Positions 33,082 to 42,229 of a DNA stretch of 64,000 bases are shown here, piece by piece. Positions within the stretch are counted from its first letter, which is position 1. The number at the start of each line of letters is the position of its first letter. Source of the stretch: Streptomyces venezuelae (GTDB taxonomy: Bacteria; Actinomycetota; Actinomycetes; Streptomycetales; Streptomycetaceae); contig NZ_CP029194.1 in assembly GCF_008642375.1 (NCBI RefSeq), forward strand, positions 6,007,001 to 6,071,000, written 5' to 3'. The position numbers and the translations under genes are program-made. Under the pieces are notes generated by a model that saw only the letters and a list, made by a program, of their open reading frames with translations, had not been told where the DNA came from and did no database searches.

Positions 33082-33576
33082 GTGACGACACGTGGAGTCC
33101 TGTACGTACACTCCGCACCGCGCGCGCTGTGCCCGCACGTCGAATGGGCGGTCGCGGGTGTCCTCGGTGCGAGGGTCCAGCTCGACTGGATCCGCCAGCC
33201 GGCGTCCCCCGGCACCTGGAGAGCCGAGTTCTCCTGGAAGGGGCAGACCGGCACCGCCTCCAAACTCGCCTCCGCGCTGCGCGGCTGGCAGATGCTCCGC
33301 TTCGAGGTGACCGCGGAGCCCTGCCCCACCGCCGAGGGCGAGCGCTACAGCGCCACCCCCGACCTGGGCATCTTCCACGCCGTCACCGGCATGCACGGCG
33401 ACATCCTGATCCCCGAGGACCGGCTGCGGGCCGCCCTGGCACGCTCCCTCCAGGGCGAGACACAACTGGAGGCCGAGGTCGCCAGACTCCTCGGAAAGCC
33501 CTGGGACGACGAACTGGAGCCCTTCCGGTACGCGGGCGAGGGCGCGCCGGTCCGCTGGCTCCACCAAGTCGTCTGA
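33082..33576 (+). CDS. DUF3145 protein
   Basis: A 164-residue conserved actinobacterial protein of unknown function. Sequence seen: GVLYVHSAPRALCPHVEWA at the start, GTWRAEFSWKGQTGTAS and PDLGIFHAVTGMHGDILIPED. No signal peptide or membrane helix. The start GTG 33082 has TGGAGG 8 nt upstream. The 258-bp upstream gap contains an AT-rich promoter area (TTAACTG near 33032, AAATTACATC near 32968). In Streptomyces this family sits near the fatty-acid synthase genes, as here, but no link in function has been shown to my knowledge. Confidence 0.9.
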   Translation: MTTRGVLYVHSAPRALCPHVEWAVAGVLGARVQLDWIRQPASPGTWRAEFSWKGQTGTASKLASALRGWQMLRFEVTAEPCPTAEGERYSATPDLGIFHAVTGMHGDILIPEDRLRAALARSLQGETQLEAEVARLLGKPWDDELEPFRYAGEGAPVRWLHQVV

Positions 33577-33606
33577 GGGGCTTCACCCGCGCGTTGTAGA
33601 TTCCGC

Positions 33607-33631
33607 CCGGGCGCGCAGGGGGCGCGCCGGG
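33607..33631 (+). terminator. GC hairpin between DUF3145 and the PQQ-repeat gene
   Basis: GGCGCGC (33610-33616) pairs with GCGCGCC (33622-33628) around AGGGG, with further CCC/GGG pairs. It may attenuate read-through into the next gene. Confidence 0.4.
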
Positions 33632-33641
33632 TGGGAGAGAA

Positions 33642-35177
33642 GTGATACCTGAACGCAGAGGGCCCGCCACGGGCACCGTGGCGCTGTCGGGGGCGGCGTT
33701 CGGCGCGGCGGCGGTGTTCCTCGGGGCGGGAGTCGTCGCCGGTGAATGGCCGACGGGCTGGGCGGCGGCCGTCTGCGCCCTGGTCCTCGCCGCCGTGGGG
33801 ACCACCGTCCTCGCGGCAGCGGTCCGTACGGCCGCGACGCGGGACAGCGGCGGCCCGAGCCTCGCCAAGACCGACCCCGACCCCGACACCGGACCGGCCG
33901 CCCCGGGCCGTTCCTCGTTCGTCGCCGCCGTCGTCGTCTGGGCCGTCGCCGTCCTCGCCGCCGGCGTCTGGGCGGCCACGTCCGGGGACGAGGACGAAGG
34001 GGCCGGGGGCGGGACCGCGAAGGGCGGCCCGTCGGCGTCCGCGCCCACGTCACCCTCCTCCCTCGACGCCGCCCCGGCCGTTCCGTGGACGGTCCCGGCC
34101 GTCGGCCAGAAGTACGACCGGGGCGTCGGCTCCTGGGCCCTCGGCTCCACCGTCGCCCAGGGCCGGATCGACGGACTCTTCGCGTACGACGGCGCTGACG
34201 GCTCCGTCCGGTGGAGCGTGCCCGCACCCACCCGCGAGGCCCTGTGCGCGATCACCCCGGACACCGAGGAGGGCATCGGGCTCGTCGCGCACGGCCGGCA
34301 CGAGAAGCCCTGCGCGACCCTGCTCGCCGTCCGGATCTCCGACGGCAAGGTCATGTGGCAGCGGAAGATCGGCGGAAAGGGCCTCGTCAAGGACGCGATC
34401 GCCGTCGGCGGCAGCACCGCCGTCACCGCCGAGGACGGAACCGTACGGGCCCGTTCCACCGAGTCCGGCGAGCAGCGCTGGCAGCGGCCGGCGCCCAAGG
34501 GGTGCCTGCCCCTGGCGCTCGACGCCGACGCCGCCCGTACCCTCCTCGTCGAGCAGTGCGGCAAGGGCGCGCGGCTCCTCGCCCTCGACACCCGTACCGG
34601 CGCCCAGCGGTGGACCCGGGAGCTGCCCGTCGAGTCGTCGGCCACGGCGTCGGTGGTCTCCGTCACCCCGGCGGTCGTCGCGGTCGACGAGGCGGACGCC
34701 CGCGGCACCCACGCCTTCCTGGGCTTCGACGACAAAGGAGCCCCGACCGCGTCCGTAGCGCTCTCCGGGCCGGAGGGCGTCCTCTCCGCTCCCGGAGCCG
34801 TCGGCGACGGCCGCACCGCCAGGCCCCTCGTGCGCGACGGCCTCCTGATCACCTTCGCCGAACAGAGCTCGATGGTGCCGAACCGAGTTGTCGCGTACTC
34901 GCTGAAGGACGGCCGGAAGGCCTGGGCGCACGACAGCGAGGGCCAGACGATGGCACTCGCCGCCGAGCCCGACGGCCGCGTCGCCTTCCTCGGGTCCGAC
35001 GCGTCGGTCACCGTCCTCGACGCCGCCACGGGCAAGCCGGCCACGGTCCTGAAGCCCGACACGGCCGAGCTCCCGGCGATCTCCATCGAGCCGGAACTGC
35101 TCCCCGTCCCCGGCGGCCACGTCGTCCTCAACCGGATCAACATGGGCTCCGAACCGGCGGCCTTCGCCCTGCGCTGA
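33642..35177 (+). CDS. PQQ-like beta-propeller membrane protein
   Basis: A 511-residue protein with three hydrophobic helices near the N terminus (about 12-60 and 90-112), then a low-complexity Gly/Ser/Pro spacer and a beta-propeller of PQQ/Trp-docking repeats (FAYDGADGSVRWSVP, RARSTESGEQRWQRP, LALDTRTGAQRWTRE, VLDAATGKPA). Such repeats are often protein-interaction platforms and need not bind PQQ. The propeller should face the outside. The start is GTG 33642 with GGGAGAGAA. Paired Cys in the propeller suggest disulfides. Function unknown. Confidence 0.85.
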   Translation: MIPERRGPATGTVALSGAAFGAAAVFLGAGVVAGEWPTGWAAAVCALVLAAVGTTVLAAAVRTAATRDSGGPSLAKTDPDPDTGPAAPGRSSFVAAVVVWAVAVLAAGVWAATSGDEDEGAGGGTAKGGPSASAPTSPSSLDAAPAVPWTVPAVGQKYDRGVGSWALGSTVAQGRIDGLFAYDGADGSVRWSVPAPTREALCAITPDTEEGIGLVAHGRHEKPCATLLAVRISDGKVMWQRKIGGKGLVKDAIAVGGSTAVTAEDGTVRARSTESGEQRWQRPAPKGCLPLALDADAARTLLVEQCGKGARLLALDTRTGAQRWTRELPVESSATASVVSVTPAVVAVDEADARGTHAFLGFDDKGAPTASVALSGPEGVLSAPGAVGDGRTARPLVRDGLLITFAEQSSMVPNRVVAYSLKDGRKAWAHDSEGQTMALAAEPDGRVAFLGSDASVTVLDAATGKPATVLKPDTAELPAISIEPELLPVPGGHVVLNRINMGSEPAAFALR

Positions 35178-35197
35178 CGGCCGACCGGAACACGCCG

Positions 35198-35229
35198 GAG
35201 GCCCGCCCCCGTCGTGGGGAGCGGGCCTC
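35198..35229. terminator. Convergent terminator PQQ-repeat gene / fabF
   Basis: GAGGCCCGC pairs with GCGGGCCTC, with inner CCC/GGG pairs. It ends the fab operon on the minus strand and the propeller gene on the plus. Confidence 0.75.
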
Positions 35230-35244
35230 TGCCGTCAGGCGGGG

Positions 35245-36507
35245 TCAGACCGTGCGGAACGCCAGGACCACGTTGTGGCCGCCGAAGCCGAAGCTGTTGT
35301 TGATCGCGGCGATCGTGCCCTGGGGGAGCGCGCGGGGCTCGCCGCGGACGATGTCCGCGTCGACCTCGGGGTCCAGCTCGTCGACGTTGATCGTCGGCGG
35401 GGCCAGGCGGTTGTGGAGCGCCAGGACCGTCGCGACGGTCTCGATGCCGCCGGCGCCGCCCAGGAGGTGACCGGTCATCGACTTCGTCGCGGAGATCGCG
35501 ACGTGGTCGAGGTCGTCGCCCAGGACCTTCCGCAGCGCCTTGATCTCGGCGACGTCACCCTGCGGCGTCGACGTGGCGTGCGCGTTGAGGTGGACGACCT
35601 CGGACGGCTTGAGGTCCGTCGAGTCGAGCAGGTTCTGCATCGCGGCGGCGATGCCCCGGCCGGTCGGCTCGGGCTGCGCGATGTGGTGGCTGTCGGCCGA
35701 CAGGCCCTGGCCGAGGACCTCGCAGTAGATGCGCGCGCCGCGCGCCTTCGCGTGCTCCTCGGACTCCAGGATCACGACGCCCGCGCCCTCGCCGAGGACG
35801 AAGCCGTCCCGGCCGGTGTCGTACGGACGCGAGGCCTTCGTCGGCTCCTCGTTGTTCTTGGACATCGCCATCATGTTGGCGAAGGCGGCGATCGGCAGCG
35901 GGTGGATCGCGGCCTCGGTACCGCCGGCGATGACCACGTCGGCCCGGCCGGTGCGGATCATCTCGACGGCGTAGCCGATCGCCTCGGCACCCGACGCGCA
36001 CGCGGAGACCGGGGTGTGGACACCCGCGCGGGCGTTCACCTCCAGACCGACGTTGGCGGAGGGGCTGTTCGGCATGAGCATGGGCACGGTGTGCGGGGAG
36101 ACGCGGCGTACGCCCTTCTCCTTCAGCACGTCGTACTGGTCGAGCAGCGTGGTGACACCGCCGATGCCGGAGGCGATGACGGAACCGAGCCGCTCGGGCA
36201 CGATCTTCTCGTCCTCGCCGGCGGGGGCGGTGTAGCCCGCGTCGGCCCAGGCCTCGCGGGCCGCGATCACGGCGAACTGCGCCGAGCGGTCCAGCTTGCG
36301 GGCGAGCGGGCGGGGCAGGACGTCACCGGGGTCGACGGCGGCGGCCGCGGCGATCTGGACGGGCAGCTCCGCGAAGCGCTCGCCCTCCAGGGGCTTGACG
36401 CCGGAGCGTCCCGCAAGCAGACCTTCCCAGGTCGTTGCGGAGTCGCCACCCAGCGGTGTGGTTGCGCCGATACCGGTGACGACCACGGTGCGATTGGTCG
36501 AGCTCAC
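35245..36507 (-). CDS. fabF: Beta-ketoacyl-ACP synthase II FabF
   Basis: A 420-residue condensing enzyme that extends acyl-ACP with malonyl-ACP in type II fatty-acid synthesis. Catalytic residues: Cys170 (SACASGAEA), His310 (NAHATSTPQGD), Lys342 and His347 (TKSMTGHLLGGAGG). GFGGHN near the end is the family C-terminal glycine loop. The start GTG 36507 (SSTNRTVVVTG). It is the last gene of fabD-fabH-acpP-fabF, 79 bp after acpP with a hairpin in between, so its level may be set apart from that of ACP. Confidence 0.97.
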   Translation of the reverse strand: MSSTNRTVVVTGIGATTPLGGDSATTWEGLLAGRSGVKPLEGERFAELPVQIAAAAAVDPGDVLPRPLARKLDRSAQFAVIAAREAWADAGYTAPAGEDEKIVPERLGSVIASGIGGVTTLLDQYDVLKEKGVRRVSPHTVPMLMPNSPSANVGLEVNARAGVHTPVSACASGAEAIGYAVEMIRTGRADVVIAGGTEAAIHPLPIAAFANMMAMSKNNEEPTKASRPYDTGRDGFVLGEGAGVVILESEEHAKARGARIYCEVLGQGLSADSHHIAQPEPTGRGIAAAMQNLLDSTDLKPSEVVHLNAHATSTPQGDVAEIKALRKVLGDDLDHVAISATKSMTGHLLGGAGGIETVATVLALHNRLAPPTINVDELDPEVDADIVRGEPRALPQGTIAAINNSFGFGGHNVVLAFRTV

Positions 36508-36546
36508 AGGAATTCGTTCTCCATGTGTGTGATGGTCGGAATACGG

Positions 36547-36564
36547 CGCCACCGCCGGGTGGCG
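36547..36564 (-). promoter_or_regulatory. Hairpin between acpP and fabF
   Basis: CGCCACC and GGTGGCG make a 7-bp stem with a 4-nt loop in the acpP-fabF gap. It could stabilise the 3' end of an acpP message or reduce read-through into fabF. Confidence 0.4.
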
Positions 36565-36586
36565 GACCGAGTCAGCAGGGGCCGAA

Positions 36587-36835
36587 TCAGGCCTGGTGCT
36601 TCAGGATGTAGCCGGCAGCGTCGCCGACCGTCTTGAGGTTCTTGACGTCCTCGTCCGGGATCTTGACGTCGAAGCGCTCTTCGGCGGCGACGACGACCTC
36701 GACCATGGACAGGGAGTCGACGTCCAGGTCGTCGGTGAAGGACTTGTCCAGCTGGACGTCTTCGACCGGGATGCCGGCGATCTCGTTGACGATCTCGGCG
36801 AGACCCTCGACGATCTGCTCCTGGGTGTGAGCCAT
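36587..36835 (-). CDS. acpP: Acyl carrier protein AcpP
   Basis: An 82-residue acidic helical carrier. Ser41 in DDLDVDSLSMVE is the phosphopantetheine attachment site that holds growing acyl chains. The start ATG 36835 has AAGGAG upstream. This is the fatty-acid ACP rather than a polyketide one, judged by its place between fabH and fabF. A 58-bp gap separates it from fabH. Confidence 0.97.
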   Translation of the reverse strand: MAHTQEQIVEGLAEIVNEIAGIPVEDVQLDKSFTDDLDVDSLSMVEVVVAAEERFDVKIPDEDVKNLKTVGDAAGYILKHQA

Positions 36836-36893
36836 AGTGGCGCTCCTTCTTGCGGTTACTTCGGTAAAGGGGGCTTCCGGAGGATCCGGGTGC

Positions 36894-37925
36894 CTAGGGG
36901 AGGGTAACGACCGTCGCGGCGTAGACGAGACCCGCCCCGAAGCCGATGACGAGCGCGGTGTCGCCGCTCTTCGCCTTCCCGGTCGCCAGGAGCCGCTCCA
37001 TCGCGAGCGGGATCGAGGCGGCCGAGGTGTTGCCGGTGGTCTCCACGTCACGGGCGACCGTGACGTGCTCCGGCAGCTTCAGGGTCTTCACCATCGAGTC
37101 GATGATCCGCATGTTCGCCTGGTGCGGGATGAAGACGTCCAGGTCGTCCGCCGTGATGCCGGCGGCGTCCATCGCCTGCTGGGCGACCTTCGCCATCTCG
37201 AAGACGGCCCAGCGGAAGACCGCCTGACCCTCCTGCGTGATGGCGGGGAACTTGATCTCGCCGGCCTCGTTGAGCGGCAGCTTCGAGACGTCGCCGACGT
37301 GGAACTCGTTCCACGGCACGGTCTGCTTGATCGTCTCGGACTTGTCGCCCTCGGAGCCCCAGACGGTCGGGCCGATGTGCGGCTCGTCCGAGGGGCCGAC
37401 GACCACGGCACCGGCGCCGTCGCCGAACAGGAAGGCCGTCGCGCGGTCCTCCAGATCCGTCAGGTCGCTGAGCCGCTCGACGCCGATGACGAGGACGTAC
37501 TCCGCCGAACCCTCGACGATCATGCCCTTGGCGAGCGTCAGGCCGTAGCCGAAGCCCGCGCAGCCGGCGGAGATGTCGAACGCGGCCGGCTTCCCGGCGC
37601 CGATCTTGTCGGCGATCTCGGTGGCGACGGCCGGGGTCTGCTTGAAGTGCGAGACCGTGGAGACGACCACGGCACCGATCTGCTCCGGGGTGATCCCGGC
37701 GTCGGCGATGGCCTTGCCGGAGGCCTCCACCGACATGGCGGTGACGGTCTCCTCCGGAGAGGCCCAGTGGCGGGTGGAGATGCCGGAGCGTGAGCGGATC
37801 CACTCGTCGGACGAGTCGATCGTCTCGAGGATCACCTCGTTCGGCACGACCCGGGTCGGGCGGTAGCCGCCGACACCCAGGATCCGCGCGTACGGGGCGC
37901 CCTTGCTGGGCTTGATCTTCGACAT
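36894..37925 (-). CDS. fabH: Beta-ketoacyl-ACP synthase III FabH
   Basis: A 343-residue initiating condensing enzyme that joins an acyl-CoA starter (branched or acetyl in Streptomyces) to malonyl-ACP. Triad Cys122 (ISAGCAGFG), His268 (IPHQANMRI) and Asn299 (ETTGNTSAASIP). The start ATG 37925 (MSKIKPSKG) is preferred over an ATG 12 bp upstream, since GAAGGAG-like sequence precedes both. It lies 18 bp after fabD, so it is in one operon. Confidence 0.97.
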   Translation of the reverse strand: MSKIKPSKGAPYARILGVGGYRPTRVVPNEVILETIDSSDEWIRSRSGISTRHWASPEETVTAMSVEASGKAIADAGITPEQIGAVVVSTVSHFKQTPAVATEIADKIGAGKPAAFDISAGCAGFGYGLTLAKGMIVEGSAEYVLVIGVERLSDLTDLEDRATAFLFGDGAGAVVVGPSDEPHIGPTVWGSEGDKSETIKQTVPWNEFHVGDVSKLPLNEAGEIKFPAITQEGQAVFRWAVFEMAKVAQQAMDAAGITADDLDVFIPHQANMRIIDSMVKTLKLPEHVTVARDVETTGNTSAASIPLAMERLLATGKAKSGDTALVIGFGAGLVYAATVVTLP

Positions 37926-37943
37926 GCTTCTCGACACTCCTTC

Positions 37944-38861
37944 TCAGACGGCCGCGTGCTGGGCGATGAGCGTACGGGCCGCGTCGAGGTCGTCGGGGGT
38001 CTTGAGGGCGACCGTGGCCACGCCCGGCAGGGCGCGCTTGGCGATGCCGGTGAGGGTGCCGCCGGGGCACACCTCGATCAGGGCGGTCGCGCCGAGCTCC
38101 TGGAAGGTCTCCATGCACAGGTCCCAGCGGACCGGGTTCGCGACCTGGCCGACCAGGCGCGAGAGGACCTCGGCACCGGTGGCGACGGTCCGCCCGTCCT
38201 TGTTGGAGACGTACGTCACGGCCGGGTCCGCCGGGGACAGCGCGGCGGCCGCCTCCTCCAGCTTCGCGACCGCGGGCGCCATGTGGTGCGTGTGGAACGC
38301 GCCGGCGACCTTGAGCGGGACGACCCGGCGGACGCCCTCCGGCTTGTCCTCGCTCAGGGCGGCCAGCTGCTCCAGCGTGCCGGCGGCCACGATCTGGCCG
38401 GCGCCGTTCACGTTGGCCGCGGTCAGTCCGAGCTTCTCCAGGTGCGGGACGGTCACCTCGGGGTCGCCGCCGAGCAGCGCCGACATGCCGGTCGCGGTGA
38501 TCGCGGCGGCCTCGGCCATCGCGAGACCACGGGTCCGGACGAGCCGCAGCGCGGCGGTGTCGTCGAGGACACCCGCGAACGCGGCGGCCGTGATCTCGCC
38601 GACGCTGTGACCGGCGACGGCGCCGGGCGCGACGTCGCCGAGGGCCGCGGCGGAGAGCAGGCCGGCGGCGACGAGCAGCGGCTGGGCCACGGCGGTGTCA
38701 CGGATCTCGTCCGCGTCCGCCTTCGTGCCGTAGTGGACGAGGTCGAGCCCGATGGCCTCGGACCAGGCCGCGATGCGGTCGGCGGCACCGGGAAGTTCGA
38801 GCCAGGGAGTCAGGAAGCCGGGCGTCTGAGCGCCTTGGCCGGGAGCGACGAGTACGAGCAC
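37944..38861 (-). CDS. fabD: Malonyl-CoA:ACP transacylase FabD
   Basis: A 305-residue transferase that moves malonyl from CoA to ACP. Active Ser86 in GHSVGE, His190 in AGAFHTHHM, and the oxyanion GQGAQ near the N terminus. The start is set at GTG 38861, giving MLVLVAPGQG as in characterised Streptomyces FabD. A GTG at 38867 would add two residues but sits too close to the GAGAGAG site. It is first in the fab operon, 89 bp downstream of the fasR stop. In Streptomyces the same FabD also serves polyketide synthases. Confidence 0.96.
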   Translation of the reverse strand: MLVLVAPGQGAQTPGFLTPWLELPGAADRIAAWSEAIGLDLVHYGTKADADEIRDTAVAQPLLVAAGLLSAAALGDVAPGAVAGHSVGEITAAAFAGVLDDTAALRLVRTRGLAMAEAAAITATGMSALLGGDPEVTVPHLEKLGLTAANVNGAGQIVAAGTLEQLAALSEDKPEGVRRVVPLKVAGAFHTHHMAPAVAKLEEAAAALSPADPAVTYVSNKDGRTVATGAEVLSRLVGQVANPVRWDLCMETFQELGATALIEVCPGGTLTGIAKRALPGVATVALKTPDDLDAARTLIAQHAAV

Positions 38862-38950
38862 CCTCACACTCTCTCTTGGGGACGGCTCCCGGCGCCCGTG
38901 AGGACAAGGACGAAGAACCGTCGGGGGAATTGTTGGTCTTCGACAAAAGT
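38862..38950 (-). promoter_or_regulatory. fabD promoter region, expected FasR target
   Basis: The 89-bp gap contains an AT-richer patch with TTGT (38933-38936) and ACAA (38943-38946) as a short inverted repeat. FasR is known in S. coelicolor to bind upstream of fabD and activate the operon; the exact site here is not provable by eye. Confidence 0.45.
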
Positions 38951-40132
38951 CTAGGACTGGGTATCCCCGTCGGCCAAGCGCCCGAGAATGAGCGCGATCC
39001 GCAACGTGAACGCGGAGCGCACATCGGAGGGTGACCAGCCGGTGACGTCGGTCACACGTCGAAGCCGGTAGCGCACGGTGTTGGGGTGCACGAACAGCAT
39101 CCGCGCCGCGCCTTCGAGGCTGCTCGCCTGCTCCAGATAGACGCTCAGCGTCTCCAGGAGCGCCGAGCCCGCCTCCTCCAGCGGTCTGTAGATCTCCTCC
39201 ACCAGCTGCTCACGCGCCGAAGGGTCGGAGGCGATGGCGCGCTCCGGGAGGAGATCGTCCGCGAGAACCGGGCGGGGCGCGTCCTGCCAGGCGGAGCAGG
39301 CCTTGAGGCCGGCCGCCGCGGCCTGCGCGGAGCGGGTCGCGGCCAGCAGGTCGGGGACGACGGGGCCGGCCACGACCGGACCCTGTGCGTACGGGCCGAT
39401 CAGCGACTTCGCCACGGCGAGGGGATTGTCGTTGCCGCCCGCGATGACGACGAGCCGGTCGCCGAGGACGCCGGTGAGGACCTGGAGCTTGGCGTGCCGG
39501 GCGGCCCGCCGGATCGCCTCCACGGTCAGCTCGCTGTCCCCGTCGGGGGCCGTGCCGAGGATCACGCAGACGTGGTCCGGGGAGTTCCAGCCGAGGGCGG
39601 CGGCCCGCGAGACGGCGCCCTCGTCGGCCTCGCCGGAGAGCACCGCGTTCACCACGAGCGACTCCAGGCGCGCGTCCCAGGCGCCCCGGGCCTCGGCGGC
39701 CTGCGCGTACACCTGGGCGGTGGCGAAGGCGATCTCCCGGGCGTAGACGAGGAGCGCCTCGCGGAGCACGGACTCGTCACCGGGGGCGGCGACCTCCTCG
39801 ATCGCCGACTCCATGACCTCGATCGTGGTGCGGACCATCTCCACGGTCTGGCGCAGGGTGATCGCCCGGGTCAGCTCGCGGGGCGCGGTGCCGAAGACGT
39901 CCGTCGAGATCGCCTGCGGCGTCTCGGGGTGCCGGAACCACTCGGTGAACGCGGCGATACCGGCCTGGGCGACCAGGCCGATCCAGGAACGGTTCTCGGG
40001 CGGCATCGCCCGGTACCACGGCAGCGTCTCGTCCATGCGGGCGATCGCGCCTGCGGCGAGCCTCCCGGAGGACTGTTCGAGGCGCTTCAGGGTCGCGGAG
40101 TGCGGGTGAGCGGCGTTCGTGGGTTCTGGCAC
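38951..40132 (-). CDS. fasR: FasR, PucR-type activator of fatty-acid synthesis
   Basis: A 393-residue regulator. The N-terminal and middle parts form a sensor region (GGDEF-like/CdaR); the C-terminal PucR helix-turn-helix is clear: LEGAARMLFVHPNTVRYRLR (about 345-364), then VTGWSPSDVRSAFTLRIAL. In Streptomyces this gene lies directly upstream of fabDHPF and is needed for normal fab transcription and growth. The start is GTG 40132. It is transcribed with the fab genes and away from a pirin gene. Confidence 0.93.
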   Translation of the reverse strand: MPEPTNAAHPHSATLKRLEQSSGRLAAGAIARMDETLPWYRAMPPENRSWIGLVAQAGIAAFTEWFRHPETPQAISTDVFGTAPRELTRAITLRQTVEMVRTTIEVMESAIEEVAAPGDESVLREALLVYAREIAFATAQVYAQAAEARGAWDARLESLVVNAVLSGEADEGAVSRAAALGWNSPDHVCVILGTAPDGDSELTVEAIRRAARHAKLQVLTGVLGDRLVVIAGGNDNPLAVAKSLIGPYAQGPVVAGPVVPDLLAATRSAQAAAAGLKACSAWQDAPRPVLADDLLPERAIASDPSAREQLVEEIYRPLEEAGSALLETLSVYLEQASSLEGAARMLFVHPNTVRYRLRRVTDVTGWSPSDVRSAFTLRIALILGRLADGDTQS

Positions 40133-40249
40133 GGGGACAAGACTGCCTTATCAGGGCGCCGACGTGCGGGGGCGGGGCGGATTCGCCGGCGGGACCGGGC
40201 CACGCGCCGGATCGGGACCGGGGCACGTGCCGGATACCGTGAGGCCGTG

Positions 40250-40936
40250 ATGCGTATCCAGCGGGCAGCCGAGCGGTACCCCGGGGGCGACCCGGCGGCC
40301 GGGATCGAGACCCGGCACGCCCTCTCCTTCGGTCCGTACTACGACCCGGACAACCTCCGCTTCGGCGCGGTCCTCGCCTGCAACGAGGAGCGGCTCGCGC
40401 CCGGCGCGGGCTTCGACGAGCACCCGCACAGCCACACCGAGATCGTCACCTGGGTCGTCGAGGGCGAGCTCACCCACCACGACACGGCCGGTCACACCAC
40501 CGTCGTCCGCCCCGGCGACCTCCAGCGGCTCGGCTCCGCCGGGGGCGTCCGGCACGTCGAGCGCAACGACGCCGACGTGCCCCTCGTCTTCGTGCAGATG
40601 TGGCTCGCGCCGCTGGTGCCGGGCGGGGAGCCCGCGTACGAGGTGGTGCGCGGGCTCGACGGGCCGTACGACCTGCCGGCGGCGGACGCCCGGCTGCACG
40701 TCCTGCGGCCGGCGGCGGGCGAGCGCGCCCCGGTACCGGCCGCCGACTTCGCGTACGTCCACGTGGTCCGCGGGGCGGTTCGGCTCGAGGCCGAGGACCT
40801 CGGCCCCGGCGGCACCGACCTGGGCCCCGGTGACGCCGCCCGGCTCACCGGTGCCGGGGGAGGCACGCTCGTCGCCACGACCGGTGCGGAGGTCCTGGTC
40901 TGGGAGATGCGGGACTGGCGCAAGGGCCTGGGCTGA
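40250..40936 (+). CDS. Pirin-family cupin protein
   Basis: A 228-residue bicupin. Metal-binding residues are visible in the first cupin: GFDEHPHSHTEIVTWVVEG gives the His/His/Glu set, with a later His in GGVRHVERN. Relatives are quercetinases, redox switches or regulators; none can be chosen here. The start ATG 40250 has GAGG 5 nt upstream; the long open frame upstream is antisense to fasR and not coding. It faces fasR and converges on the L,D-transpeptidase with 13 bp between stops. Confidence 0.92.
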   Translation: MRIQRAAERYPGGDPAAGIETRHALSFGPYYDPDNLRFGAVLACNEERLAPGAGFDEHPHSHTEIVTWVVEGELTHHDTAGHTTVVRPGDLQRLGSAGGVRHVERNDADVPLVFVQMWLAPLVPGGEPAYEVVRGLDGPYDLPAADARLHVLRPAAGERAPVPAADFAYVHVVRGAVRLEAEDLGPGGTDLGPGDAARLTGAGGGTLVATTGAEVLVWEMRDWRKGLG

Positions 40937-40949
40937 CCGGCCCGAGCCT

Positions 40950-42125
40950 TCAGGCGAGCGCGCTCTTCGCCTTCCACTGCGCCCAGCTCAGGTTCCACGC
41001 CCCGTAGCCGTTGCCCTCCGCGACCGTGCCCTTGGTGTCGCGGCCGGTGATCTCGAAGGGGTCGCCGACGTTCACCGAGGCGTAGAACGACGAGGCGTTC
41101 TCGTCGCTCATGCCGATGCAGCCGGAGCTCTTGTTGGCCTTGCCGAAGTACGCCGCGTTCCACGGGGCCGCGTGCGCGTACATGCCCGACCAGGTCAGCC
41201 GCATCGAGTAGTCGACCATCTTGTCGTAGGCGTCGCCGAGGCCCACCGTCTCCGAGTTCATGTTGATGGTGCCCTCCTTCGCCATCAGGACGGCCGTGCC
41301 CCGCCAGGACCGCTTGTCGCCGCCCGGGGTGCCGCCGGAGACCGGGATCGTGCGGACCGCCCGCCCGTCCCGCTCCAGGGTCAGCTTCTGCCGGTCCAGG
41401 TCGACCTTGACGACCTGCGCTGCGCCGACGGTGAAGCCGGTGCGGTAGTCCCGGACGAACCAGCCGCCGCCCGAGTCCGTGCCGTTCAGGTCCGCTTCGA
41501 GGGTGACCTTCGTGCCGGGCTTCCAGTACTCCTTGGGCCGCCAGTCCGCCCGGTCGCGGCCCGAATAGTCCTTCACCCACCCCCAGGAGCCCTCGGTGGC
41601 GTTCGAGGTGGTGACCTTCAGCTGCCGCTCCACGTCCGCCTTCCGTGTCACCGGCAGGTCGAAGACGACCGACATCGGGTGCCCGACGCCCACCGTCGTG
41701 TTCTTGCCGGGCGCCAGCGTCAGCTTGTTGACCGCCTTCGGCTCCGGCGTCACGAAGGACGACCTGGTCGTCGACTCCTTGCCGTCGGCGGTACGGGACG
41801 TCACCTCCACCGTGTACGAGGTGCCCGGCACCGCCTTGCGGTCCGACCTCCAGCTCGTACCCCCCGCGCCCGTACGGCCGGTGAGGACCCCGCCCTCCGC
41901 GTCGGCGACCTTCACCACCGTGAGCGTTCCGCCCGAGGCGGTCACCGAGACCGGCCGGCCGGCCGCCGGGTCCACGACCGTCACCTTCGCCGGGGCCGCC
42001 GGTGACGTGGGGGCGCTCGTGCCCGAGGATCCCGGGCCGCTCGCCGCCTGGGCGGAACAGGCGGTGAGCGAGACGCCCAGCGCGACGGCCACGAGAACGG
42101 AACGGGGCGTGCGTATCGGCAGCAC
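40950..42125 (-). CDS. L,D-transpeptidase lipoprotein (YkuD) with Ig-like domains
   Basis: A 391-residue exported enzyme that makes 3-3 cross-links in peptidoglycan. The signal sequence ends in lipobox SLTAC, so it is membrane-anchored. A Ser/Pro/Thr linker, then one or two Ig-like domains (about 45-245), then YkuD with HAAPWNAAYFGKANKSSGC, giving the catalytic His and Cys (SSGCIGM). A short C-terminal tail follows. Ig-YkuD is the layout of the mycobacterial Ldt enzymes that resist classic penicillins. The start is GTG 42125. It faces the FemX-MurJ operon. Confidence 0.95.
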   Translation of the reverse strand: MLPIRTPRSVLVAVALGVSLTACSAQAASGPGSSGTSAPTSPAAPAKVTVVDPAAGRPVSVTASGGTLTVVKVADAEGGVLTGRTGAGGTSWRSDRKAVPGTSYTVEVTSRTADGKESTTRSSFVTPEPKAVNKLTLAPGKNTTVGVGHPMSVVFDLPVTRKADVERQLKVTTSNATEGSWGWVKDYSGRDRADWRPKEYWKPGTKVTLEADLNGTDSGGGWFVRDYRTGFTVGAAQVVKVDLDRQKLTLERDGRAVRTIPVSGGTPGGDKRSWRGTAVLMAKEGTINMNSETVGLGDAYDKMVDYSMRLTWSGMYAHAAPWNAAYFGKANKSSGCIGMSDENASSFYASVNVGDPFEITGRDTKGTVAEGNGYGAWNLSWAQWKAKSALA

Positions 42126-42229
42126 GGAAGACCTCCGCGGTGAGGGAAGAAGGTGGGATGTTCCGGACTGTAGGCCGACCGGCCGCCGCGCGGGCCGCCG
42201 GAGGCCCGTATGACAAGGGCTGAGGCGGA

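Noticed and set aside
39086..40249. Long N-terminal extension of the pirin protein
   Set aside because: The extension is antisense to fasR; a ribosome site sits just before ATG 40250 and the family begins there.
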